A DNA stretch of 64,000 nucleotides from positions 1 to 64,000 of the forward strand of contig NZ_BMMS01000007.1 of NCBI RefSeq assembly GCF_014646055.1, given 5' to 3'. Under the pieces are notes generated by a model that did no database searches, was not told where the DNA came from, and was given only the letters and a program-made list of their open reading frames with translations. Source of the stretch: Wenjunlia tyrosinilytica (GTDB lineage: Bacteria > Actinomycetota > Actinomycetes > Streptomycetales > Streptomycetaceae). Shown piece by piece: positions 18,368 to 25,882 of the stretch. Positions within the stretch are counted from its first letter, which is position 1. Every line of letters begins with the position of its first letter. A program made the position numbers and the translations under genes.

Positions 18368-18712
18368 ATGCGCGGCGGATCAGGGCGAATGGCTGGGGCC
18401 GGGGTGCTCATTGCCTCGTGCCTCGCTGCCCTTGTCGCATGCGGTTCCTCCAAGAAGGACCCCGGTGGGGGTGACAGCAGCCCCTCGCGGACATCGGACT
18501 CCGCCTCGGCTTCCGCCTCGCCCAGCTCGGCGCCGTCGCGTACGCACTCGGCCTCTCCACTGCCGACGCGCAGTGGAGGCAAGTCGATCGCACCGCCGCC
18601 GCCCCAGCCCAGGGACACCGGCAAGAAGCGCCGCAATCCCGTTGTCCCCACCGTCCCGCCGACGGGGACCGTCACGCCGTCCCTCACCGCCAAGCCCTCC
18701 AACGGTACGTGA
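18368..18712 (+). CDS. Putative lipoprotein with low-complexity region
   Basis: A 114-residue protein starting at ATG 18368. A hydrophobic signal (MAGAGVLIASCLAALVACG) ends in a lipobox LVAC, so it should be lipid-anchored at the membrane outer face. The rest is serine/proline/lysine-rich and disordered. It overlaps the next membrane gene by four bases (GTGA), so the two are likely made together. No function can be assigned. Confidence 0.65.
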   Translation: MRGGSGRMAGAGVLIASCLAALVACGSSKKDPGGGDSSPSRTSDSASASASPSSAPSRTHSASPLPTRSGGKSIAPPPPQPRDTGKKRRNPVVPTVPPTGTVTPSLTAKPSNGT

Positions 18713-19623
18713 GCGAATCCACGCACCGCTGTTCGCTATGCAAGGGACAGACGAGTGGGAGTTCCAGCTCCACTTCCAGTTCCGGTTCCGCTCCCACTTC
18801 CGGTTCGAATTCCAGCCCGGCCGCGCTCGTCAAGGTCCTGGTGGCGCAGGCGTCCTTTATCGCCGCACTGATGTTCTATCTGGGAGCGATCTACACCACC
18901 CGCTACTACAGCTACTTTCATCTCTCCCCCTTCTCTCTCGGCTTCGGCTTCGCCGAATTCGTCATGCAGTGCCTGCACCTGCTGACGTTTCAGGTGGTGA
19001 TCGGCGCCGTGGTCCTCCTCGTCGTCATCGGCGCCCCTGGTGTCACCGCCCATCTGCCGCTGCCCGACCGCTTCACCCGTGGTGTCAGCGAGGCCTGCCA
19101 CACTGCGGCGCGCTTCCATCTGTGGGTGGTGGCCGCCGGACTGGGCCTGCTGCTCCTTTGGCCATGGACCCAGGGGTACGGGTGGGTCGCTCCTTTCACG
19201 ATGGCGGCCGGGCTCCTACTGGGTCAGGCGCGAACCACCAAGGACGGCAAGCATCCCGAGGGGCTGCGCGGGCGGGCCCTGCCGATCTTCGCCGCCGGAG
19301 TCTTCCTGTTCTGGACCGTGACCCTCGTGGCCTGGCAGCTCGGTGACCGGGACGCCAGGCAGTCCGCGGCCGAGGTCGTCCGGTGGCCCGGGGTGGTCGT
19401 GCTCAGCACGCAGAGCCTGAGCCTGCCCACGCAGATCGTCCCGGAGGAGGACCTCGGGGAGGGCCTTCACCTGCGCTACCGGTACTCGGACCTGCGGCTC
19501 CTTGTGGAAAGGGATGGGCGCTACTACGTCGTGCCCACCAAATGGAACCCCAGAACGGACTCCGTCTACATCATCCGCGAAAGCGGTGACACACGGATCG
19601 AGCTCCGGCCGGGCGTCCAATAG
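18709..19623 (+). CDS. Membrane protein with Ser-rich N-terminus, unknown function
   Basis: A 304-residue protein starting at GTG 18709. An N-terminal CxxC (CSLCKGQ) is followed by a Ser/Gly/Thr-rich stretch (about 16-36). About five transmembrane helices lie between residues 40 and 225 (for example FIAALMFYLGAIYTTRYYSY, VVIGAVVLLVVIGA, LWVVAAGLGLLLLWPW, FAAGVFLFWTVTLVAW). A C-terminal soluble domain of about 80 residues ends in beta-like strands. The overlap with the upstream lipoprotein gene implies a joint product at the cell envelope. Confidence 0.65.
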   Translation: MSESTHRCSLCKGQTSGSSSSTSSSGSAPTSGSNSSPAALVKVLVAQASFIAALMFYLGAIYTTRYYSYFHLSPFSLGFGFAEFVMQCLHLLTFQVVIGAVVLLVVIGAPGVTAHLPLPDRFTRGVSEACHTAARFHLWVVAAGLGLLLLWPWTQGYGWVAPFTMAAGLLLGQARTTKDGKHPEGLRGRALPIFAAGVFLFWTVTLVAWQLGDRDARQSAAEVVRWPGVVVLSTQSLSLPTQIVPEEDLGEGLHLRYRYSDLRLLVERDGRYYVVPTKWNPRTDSVYIIRESGDTRIELRPGVQ

Positions 19624-19748
19624 CCTGGCCGGGAACTGAGCAGCGCGCCTGGCCGGGGAGCCTGAACAGGGCGCCTGAACAGGGCGCCCTGGCCGGGGAG
19701 CCCGATCGGGTCCGGTACCCGGGCACGTCCGACGTGGAGGGCAGAGGG

Positions 19749-20660
19749 ATGTCGAAGCCGCTGGCGGGCAGGGTCGCACTCGTGGCCGGGGCCACTCGGG
19801 GCGCCGGGCGGGCGATCGCGGTGGAGTTGGGCGCCGCGGGGGCCACGGTCTATGGGACGGGCCGCAGCACCGCGGGGCGGCGTTCGGAGTACGGGCGGGC
19901 GGAGGTGATCGAGGAGACCGCCGAGCTCGTCACGGCCGCCGGCGGCACGGGGATCGCGGTGGAGGTCGACCACCTGGTGCCGGAGCAGGTGCGCGGGCTC
20001 GTCGAGCGGATCGAGCGGGAGCGGGGGCGGCTCGACGTACTGGTCAACAGCATGGGCGGCGAGGCCTTTTACGAGCCGAAGGACGCCTTGTGGGAGCTGG
20101 ATCTCGACAAGGGGCTCCGGCTGCTGCGGACCGCGGTCGAGGCACATGCCGTGACCAGCCACCACGCCCTGCCGCTCCTCCTGCGCAACCCCGGTGGGCT
20201 GGTGGTGGAGGTGACGGACGGCACGGCCGCGTACAACGACACCCGCTACCGCGTGTCGTTCTTCTACGACCTGGCCAAGGCGTCCAATCTGCGGATGGCC
20301 TTCGCGCTCGGCCATGAGCTGGGCAAACGCGGGGCAACGGCCGTCGCGCTCACGCCCGGGTGGATGCGGTCGGAGATGATGCTCGACGTCTTCGGGGTCA
20401 CCGAGGAGAACTGGCGGGACGCCCTGGAGCGGGTGCCGCACTTCTGCATCTCGGAGACCCCGGCCTACACCGGGCGGGCGGTGGCGGCGCTGGCGGCCGA
20501 TCCCGAGGTGGCGCGGTGGAACGGGCGGTCGCTGTCCTGCGGGCAGCTCGCCAGGGTCTACGGGTTCACGGATGCCGACGGGAGCCAACCGGACGCCTGG
20601 CGCTACATGGTGGAGGTCCAGGACCCGGGCAAGCCGGCCGACGCCACCGGTTACCGCTGA
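19749..20660 (+). CDS. SDR family oxidoreductase
   Basis: NAD(P)-dependent short-chain dehydrogenase/reductase, 303 residues, start ATG 19749 with AGAGGG upstream. The Rossmann nucleotide motif is AGATRGAG (residues 13-20), NSMGG stands in for the usual NNAG, and the active-site Tyr/Lys pair is YDLAKAS. R17 and downstream arginines suggest NADP. A C-terminal extension (SLSCGQLARVYGFTDADGSQ) occurs in a group of actinobacterial SDRs of unknown substrate. Monocistronic; convergent with the DUF4190 gene across tandem repeats. Confidence 0.85.
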   Translation: MSKPLAGRVALVAGATRGAGRAIAVELGAAGATVYGTGRSTAGRRSEYGRAEVIEETAELVTAAGGTGIAVEVDHLVPEQVRGLVERIERERGRLDVLVNSMGGEAFYEPKDALWELDLDKGLRLLRTAVEAHAVTSHHALPLLLRNPGGLVVEVTDGTAAYNDTRYRVSFFYDLAKASNLRMAFALGHELGKRGATAVALTPGWMRSEMMLDVFGVTEENWRDALERVPHFCISETPAYTGRAVAALAADPEVARWNGRSLSCGQLARVYGFTDADGSQPDAWRYMVEVQDPGKPADATGYR

Positions 20661-20745
20661 TACCGGCTGCCTCGGGTGGAGGCAGGTGATACCGGCTGCC
20701 TCCGATCGAGGCGGGTGACAACCGGTCGCCTGCGATGGAGGCAGG
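20658..20745. repeat. Three tandem 29-bp repeats, each a small hairpin
   Basis: Units begin TGATACCGGCTGCCTC and end GAGGCAGG or GAGGCGGG (20658-20686, 20687-20715, 20716-20745, the last degenerate). Each can fold GCCTC with GAGGC. They fill the space between the convergent SDR and DUF4190 genes and probably act as a bidirectional terminator. Confidence 0.75.
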
Positions 20746-20750
20746 GGCCG

Positions 20751-21059
20751 TCAGACGCCGGGGTGCCAGCTCACGCCGTTGTTGGAGGCGATCAGGGTGG
20801 CCAGGATGATCAGGTCCGCGGCGCCGAGGACGGCGCCGAGCAGGGCGCGGCCGCGGCGGGTGGTGCCCTGGGAGACGGCGGTCGCGCTGAGGATCAGGGC
20901 GAGGGGGCCGAGGACGAGGTTGAAGACGAACAGGCCGAGCAGCCCCAGCACGAACGACGCGACGGCCTTGTCGTCGGCCTTCTTGATCCGCAGCTCGGAG
21001 GCGGTGACACGCTCGGGGCGCTCGGCGCGTGCGGTGTGCAGGTGCGTGATGCCGTTCAT
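20751..21059 (-). CDS. DUF4190 membrane protein
   Basis: A 102-residue protein. A soluble N-terminal part with charged RIKKADDKAVASFVLG is followed by two transmembrane helices, LLGLFVFNLVLGPLALILSATAV (about 40-62) and ALLGAVLGAADLIILATLIAS (about 72-92). The SFVLGLLGL...PLALILS pattern is typical of DUF4190, a family of small membrane proteins of unknown role common in actinomycetes. It ends 17 bases before the next minus-strand gene would end and is likely co-transcribed with it. Confidence 0.78.
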   Translation of the reverse strand: MNGITHLHTARAERPERVTASELRIKKADDKAVASFVLGLLGLFVFNLVLGPLALILSATAVSQGTTRRGRALLGAVLGAADLIILATLIASNNGVSWHPGV

Positions 21060-21076
21060 CGTGGTCTGTCCCTTCG

Positions 21077-21265
21077 TCAGTGCGCTTCTCGCGGCGCGGT
21101 GGAGCCCTGGTGGCGCTTGCTTCGGGCGGCGCGCTCGCGGATGCCGAAGATGAGGAGCCAGCCGCCGATGAACACGGCCGCGGCGATGTGCACGGGGGTG
21201 GTGGCGTAGGCGGCGGCGCCCAGGAGGGTGCCGAGCGCGATGAGGGCCAGGAGCAGAACAGCCAT
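21077..21265 (-). CDS. Small membrane protein
   Basis: A 62-residue protein with two transmembrane segments (AVLLLALIALGTLLGAAAYA and HIAAAVFIGGWLLIFGI) and a short basic C-terminal tail (RERAARSKRHQG). It starts at ATG 21265, divergent from the TetR gene with the palindromic operator between, and precedes the DUF4190 gene by 17 bases, so both are probably controlled by that regulator. Function unknown. Confidence 0.65.
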   Translation of the reverse strand: MAVLLLALIALGTLLGAAAYATTPVHIAAAVFIGGWLLIFGIRERAARSKRHQGSTAPREAH

Positions 21266-21325
21266 GTGCGCGACCTCCGTCGAGTCATTGAGCCGGTAGG
21301 CCCGTTAAGGCTTTGTATCGACTGG

Positions 21326-21353
21326 GTGAACAGTTGTAGTTACAGTTGTTCAC
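21326..21353. promoter_or_regulatory. 28-bp inverted repeat, probable TetR operator
   Basis: GTGAACA (21326-21332) and TGTTCAC (21347-21353) flank GTTGTAGTTACAGT, which itself is nearly symmetric. It lies in the 141-base gap between the divergent small membrane gene and the TetR gene, where a TetR-type repressor normally binds. Confidence 0.75.
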
Positions 21354-21406
21354 TGACTTCTACTGTACTCTCGCCCTCGTGGGCGAACGACTGTTTACCG
21401 AATGAG

Positions 21407-22036
21407 ATGAGCCACACTCTTGGGGCCCGGCAGGCCCAGAAGCAGAAGACCCGGCAGGCCCTGCTCGACGCGGCGTTGAGGCTGCTGGAGCACCAGAGCC
21501 TGAGCAGCCTCGGTCTGCGCGAGGTCACCCGTGAGGTGGGCGTGGCTCCGGCGGCGTTCTACCGGCATTTCAGGGATATGGCCGATTTGGGTGTGGCACT
21601 CGTGGAGGAGTCCTTCGGCAGTCTTCACGCGATGGTCCGCGACATCCGCGACGAGCAGGCCGAGACCGACGAGGTGATCCGCCGGACGGTGGAGGTCATC
21701 GCCCGCTACGTCCGGCAGCACCGCACCCATTTCCGGTTCCTCGCCCGTGAACGCCATGGCGGGGTGGCGCGGGTGCGGGAGGCCATAGCGGTGGAGTTCC
21801 AGCGCTTCGCGGAGGAACTGGCCAGCGACCTCGCCGACCAGCCCGAGTCCGATGGGTGGGCTCCCGAGGATGTACGGATGCTCGCCGACCTGTACGTCAA
21901 TCTCATGGTCATGACGGCAACGGCCTTCATGGAGGCACCGCCCGACGAGCCCGAGGTGGAGCGGCAGATCGCCAACGCCGCTCGCCGCCAGCTTCTCCTG
22001 ATCAACCTGGGCCGCCGCCACTGGAACCGCGGCTGA
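21407..22036 (+). CDS. TetR/AcrR-family regulator (FabR-like)
   Basis: A 209-residue transcriptional regulator starting at ATG 21407. The N-terminal HTH (about 15-62) reads ALLDAALRLLEHQSLSSLGLREVTREVGVAPAAFYRHF. The effector domain has VARVREAIAVEFQRFAEELASDL and LADLYVNLMVMTATAFM, a layout like FabR/DesT-type lipid regulators, though the ligand cannot be told. Divergent from two small membrane-protein genes across a palindrome, so autoregulation and control of those genes are likely. Confidence 0.82.
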   Translation: MSHTLGARQAQKQKTRQALLDAALRLLEHQSLSSLGLREVTREVGVAPAAFYRHFRDMADLGVALVEESFGSLHAMVRDIRDEQAETDEVIRRTVEVIARYVRQHRTHFRFLARERHGGVARVREAIAVEFQRFAEELASDLADQPESDGWAPEDVRMLADLYVNLMVMTATAFMEAPPDEPEVERQIANAARRQLLLINLGRRHWNRG

Positions 22037-22210
22037 CGGCCCGCACTCGCCGGGTTGCGGCCGACGGCCCGCAGTCGCCGAGTTGCGACCGACGGCCCGC
22101 ATCGGACCGCCCATCGCCCCGCACCGGACCGCCTCTGACCCCGCACCGGACCGCCCATCGCCCCGCGCCGGACCGCCTCTGGCCCCGCGCCGGACCGCCC
22201 TGGCCCCGCA
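22034..22210. repeat. Two sets of short tandem repeats
   Basis: From 22034 come two and a half 28-bp units of GACGGCCCGCANTCGCCG type. From about 22096 to 22210 come five copies of a roughly 20-bp unit CCCCGCACCGGACCGCC(TCT/CAT). They fill the gap between the convergent TetR and threonine-synthase-like genes. Slippage-prone, possibly terminator. Confidence 0.7.
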
Positions 22211-22251
22211 CCGGATCCCTCACGGTCCCGGCACCAATGGGGCCGCACAGC

Positions 22252-23478
22252 TCAGCCGTGAATACCCGCCCGCCGCAGCCTGCGGCGCACGTCCTCCCAC
22301 TCGGCTCCCACGGGGTCGGTTCCACGGGAGCCGACGGAACGGTCCTTGAAGCCGCTGGAGGTCGAGACGCAGACCACCGGACCCTCGATCGCCTCAACGG
22401 CCTCGACGTCACGCAGTCCCGCCAGCCCCGCGGCGCTCGACAGCTCCACCCACAGCCCTGCCCGCCCCAGCGCGGACTGGGCGGCCGCCAACTGCTCGTC
22501 GCTGACGGCCAGAGCCTGCCCACCGCTGTCCCGGACCGCGACCACCCCGCGGTAGCCGCTGACGGTGGAGACGATGGAGTACGCGTCGGTCGGCCCCACC
22601 GTCTCGTGCGTCGCCGCCGGAAGACCCTGGCGCATCGCCGTGACGAGGGGCGACGCGGCCGCGGGCTCACAGGCGAACATCCGGGGAGCGCGGTCGCTCA
22701 GACCCAGGCGCCGCAGTTCGGTGAAGCCCTTCCAGACGCCGAAGAGGAGTTCGGCGTAGCCGGTGGGCACGAACACGGCCTCGGGGACGCCGATCTCGGC
22801 GTATATCTCGTAGGCGATGGTCTTGTAGCCCTCCGGGCCGAAGGCATGGCCGGTGTGCGTGGTGGTGAGGTTGCTGACGGGATGCAGGCCCAAGCGGTCG
22901 ACGACCTGCCGCATCAACGGCTAACACGCCGCGCGTGGCACCGGCAGTACGACCGCTTCGTAGGCGCGCAGGAACGCGTCGACGGCCGGCGGCATGTCGA
23001 GGGGGGCGAAGACCACGCAGCGCAGTCCGGCGCGGGCGGCGAACGCCGCCGCCGAGGCGCCGTGGTTCCCCGAGGAGGCGACCACGACGCCCGGCGCTCC
23101 GACGCCCACCGCGGCGCTGACCGTGCAGCGGTTGAGCCGGTCCTTGTGGCTCCAGGTGGGGTTGCGCGACTCGTCCTTGACGAAGACCCCCGGTTCGAGC
23201 TCCATCAGCGGGGTGCCGCCCTCGCCCAGACCCGGCGCGGCCAGCGGTGGAAGCAGCGGCGCCCACCGGTCCAGCCCCGCGCTGGCGGACGTGCCACGCT
23301 CGGCGGAGAAGAGGCCGAGGTCCACCCGGTCGTAGGCGTAGTCGACCTCCACCGGATAGGAGATGTCGTCCGTGCTGGTCCGGGGGCAGCCGTGCGTCAG
23401 CGGCGGCCAGAGCGGATAGCCGATGTCCGGGTCGCCCAGCGACCGCTGGCGGATGGCCAGTGTGCTGTCACCTGTCAC
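22252..23478 (-). pseudogene. Threonine synthase-like PLP enzyme with in-frame amber codon
   Basis: Fold-type II pyridoxal-phosphate enzyme of the threonine synthase family. The first 185 codons contain the PLP lysine segment (NPTWSHKDR) and the phosphate loop SSGNHGAS. A TAG at 22923-22921 then stops translation, after VPRAAC. The same frame continues with PLMRQVVDRLGLHPVSN through FVPTGYAELLFGVWKG to 22252, so the whole gene is 408 codons of normal family sequence. Only one codon is affected, replacing perhaps Tyr or Trp. It is a nonsense pseudogene, a sequencing error or, less likely, a read-through codon. The C-terminal half could also be made from TTG/ATG at 22917/22914. Confidence 0.8.
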
Positions 23479-23875
23479 GCTCGCCGAGCTTAGGCCGTGG
23501 GCGAACCTGACGGTGGGTGATCCCGGAGAGTCGGGCCCCGCGCCCAGGCTTCGGCCACGCAGGCGTGGACCGCAACGGGGTCCTGCGCTGCGTTCGCGTC
23601 ATCGTCTCCGGATGGGGACGGTCACCGCGGGCCCACCTCAACGAAAGATCTTCGGCAAAGATGCCAACTCACCATGGATCTTTTTGAGTTGAGCGGCCAT
23701 GTCAGGTGTGTACCGCAAGGTCCTTTTCCGCCCGGACAACCGGACACCTCGCACCCAATGTCCGAATAGTGATCGACCGCCCGAACGCGCCCCGCCGAGA
23801 TCTGTAAGCATGAGCCCCGATCGGATTGATCATGAAATAGCACTTTCAACCATCCCAATCCCAGAGGAGATCACC
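23479..23875. other. melC upstream region
   Basis: About 400 bases between the divergent PLP-enzyme gene and melC1. Lower-GC stretches (AAAGATCTTCGGCAAAGATG near 23645 and TGATCATGAAATAGC near 23828) probably hold the melC promoter. No gene or firm operator was recognised. Confidence 0.5.
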
Positions 23876-24313
23876 ATGTCCGACATCAGCCGCCGCCGCG
23901 TCCTGCGAGGAGCCGCCATCGCCGTCGCGGGAGTCGCGATGGCCGCGCCCGCGGCCATCGCCGCCCAGTCCGCCGTGGCCGGGGCCGGGGGCTCCGGCCA
24001 CCCGACGGGGCACGGAGACCACACCCGGCCCGAGGCGTTCGACGAGGTCTACCGGGGCCGCCGCATCCAGGGCATGCCCATACCAGTCGAAGGCCGCGGG
24101 CACACCGGCCGCACCGGGCACAGCCCGCACATGGCCCACGAGGGGCCCGGCTACGCCGTCTTCGTCGACGGCGAGGAGCTGCACGTGATGCGCAACGCCG
24201 ACAGCAGCTGGATCAGCGTCGTCAACCACTACGAGACGTTCCGGACCCCGCGCGCGCTCGCCCGCGCGGCCGTCGACGAACTCCAGGGCGCCGTCCTCGT
24301 CCCCATGGCCTGA
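23876..24313 (+). CDS. melC1: Tyrosinase copper chaperone / Tat export partner MelC1
   Basis: A 145-residue tyrosinase cofactor starting at ATG 23876 with AGAGGAGA upstream. It has a twin-arginine signal ([24 protein letters not shown]), then a His/Gly-rich stretch that can carry copper, and a C-terminal domain ([12 protein letters not shown]...[30 protein letters not shown]). MelC1 delivers copper to MelC2 and carries it through the Tat system. It precedes melC2 by 90 bases in the usual melC operon. Confidence 0.92.
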   Translation: MSDISRRRVLRGAAIAVAGVAMAAPAAIAAQSAVAGAGGSGHPTGHGDHTRPEAFDEVYRGRRIQGMPIPVEGRGHTGRTGHSPHMAHEGPGYAVFVDGEELHVMRNADSSWISVVNHYETFRTPRALARAAVDELQGAVLVPMA

Positions 24314-24403
24314 GCCGGCACCCGGGTCCGGGCGAACACCTCCGGCGGCACGCCCGCCACCACCCCACCGATCCCCGATCACGGAAGGCATACAGGCACC
24401 CCC

Positions 24404-25231
24404 ATGGCTGTCCGCAAGAACCAGGCGACACTCACCTCCACCGAAAAGCGCGCCTTCGTCAACGCGCTCCTCGCGCTCAAGCGCAGCGGCCGCTACGACT
24501 CGTTCGTCACCACGCACAACGAGTTCATCACCAGCGACAGCGACAACGGCGACCGTGTCGGCCACCGTTCGCCGTCGTTCCTGCCCTGGCACCGCCGGTT
24601 CCTCATCCAGTTCGAGGAGGCACTCCAGTCCGTCGACTCCTCCGTCACGCTCCCCTACTGGGACTGGACCGACGACCGCACCGCCGCCTCGTCCATGTGG
24701 GCGCCGGACTTCCTCGGCGGCACCGGGCGCAGCCTCGACGGACAGGTGATCACCGGGCCGTTCGCCGCGTCCTCCGGCAACTGGCCCATCAACGTACGCG
24801 TCGACGGCCGCTCGTTCCTGCGCCGCTCGCTCGGCGGCGGAGGACGTCCGCTGCCCACCCGGGCCGAGGTGGACTCCGTCCTCGCCATGCCGACCTACGA
24901 CACCGCCCCCTGGAACAGCGCCTCCGACGGCTTCCGCAACCACCTCGAGGGATGGCGGGGCGTCAACCTCCACAACCGCGTGCACGTGTGGATCGGCGGC
25001 CAGATGGGCACCGGTGTCTCCCCCAACGACCCGGTCTTCTGGCTCCACCACTGCTTCATAGACAAGCTGTGGGCCGACTGGCAGCGGCGGCACCCGGACT
25101 CGGGCTACCTGCCGACCGGGGGAACGCCCAATGTCGTGGACCTGCACGACACGATGCGGCCGTGGAACGACGTGTCCCCGCAGGACATGCTCGACCACAC
25201 CGCCCACTACACGTACGACACGGCGGCCTGA
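24404..25231 (+). CDS. melC2: Tyrosinase MelC2
   Basis: Secreted type-3 copper monooxygenase that oxidises tyrosine to dopaquinone for melanin. It has 275 residues, standard length. CuA ligands H38, H54, H63 and CuB ligands H190, H194, H216 are in place, with LPYWDWTDD and NDPVFWLHHCFIDKLWADWQ motifs. No signal peptide of its own; export depends on MelC1. ATG 24404 follows GGAAGG. The pair predicts dark pigment on tyrosine. Confidence 0.96.
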   Translation: MAVRKNQATLTSTEKRAFVNALLALKRSGRYDSFVTTHNEFITSDSDNGDRVGHRSPSFLPWHRRFLIQFEEALQSVDSSVTLPYWDWTDDRTAASSMWAPDFLGGTGRSLDGQVITGPFAASSGNWPINVRVDGRSFLRRSLGGGGRPLPTRAEVDSVLAMPTYDTAPWNSASDGFRNHLEGWRGVNLHNRVHVWIGGQMGTGVSPNDPVFWLHHCFIDKLWADWQRRHPDSGYLPTGGTPNVVDLHDTMRPWNDVSPQDMLDHTAHYTYDTAA

Positions 25232-25458
25232 GCCGGCCCGAATCGGCACCCGGTCGGCGCCGAGCCGACATCGACCCGACGTCGAGCCGAACTCCAGGCG
25301 TCGGCGTGGCAGACATCACAGCGATTCCGCGGGACCGGGCCGTCACGGCGGCCCGGTTCCTCGCGTCTTCGGGGGAAGAAGGGGAACAGCAGGACCGGCC
25401 GACGGGGACGGGACCAGCAGGGGACGGGACCAGCGGGGAAAGAAGGGACACAGGCGTG

Positions 25459-25872
25459 ATGACGGCGGTACGCCAGACCATCGAATTCGACGTGGTCACG
25501 GCACCAGAGCTCTCCCTTCCCATCACCGCCGAGCTGTTCTATCTGTCGGCCGACCCCTTCGCCGTGCACATCCGCTTCCCCGGCTCCGCCACGCTCAGCG
25601 GGCGGGAGGTGGAGTGGGCCTTCGCCCGGGACCTGCTCGGCGCCGGTCTCGGCACGCCCACCGGCCTCGGTGACATACGGATCTGGCCGCTGGAGCCGGG
25701 CAGGACCGCCCTGGCGCTGATCGCCCCGGAGGGTGTCGCCGTGCTGGAGGGCGCTTCCGCCGATCTGTTCCGCTTCCTCGACCGGACCTACGCGGCCGTC
25801 CCGGCCGGGAGCGAGCGCGACCACAGCGGTGTCGACCGTGCGCTCGCCTCGCTCCTGGCCGGGGAGGAGTGA
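25459..25872 (+). CDS. SsgA-like sporulation/cell division protein (SALP)
   Basis: A 137-residue SsgA-family protein, start ATG 25459 (GTG 25456 directly before is the alternative), with AAGGG upstream. Signature: LPITAELFYLSADPFAVHIRFP, then VEWAFARDLLGAGLGTPTGLGDIRIWP, ending LFRFLDRTYAAVPAGSE. SALPs occur only in sporulating actinomycetes and guide septum placement and peptidoglycan remodelling; SsgB recruits FtsZ. The subtype cannot be fixed here. It is 230 bases downstream of melC2. Confidence 0.9.
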   Translation: MTAVRQTIEFDVVTAPELSLPITAELFYLSADPFAVHIRFPGSATLSGREVEWAFARDLLGAGLGTPTGLGDIRIWPLEPGRTALALIAPEGVAVLEGASADLFRFLDRTYAAVPAGSERDHSGVDRALASLLAGEE

Positions 25873-25882
25873 ACCCGGCGGC

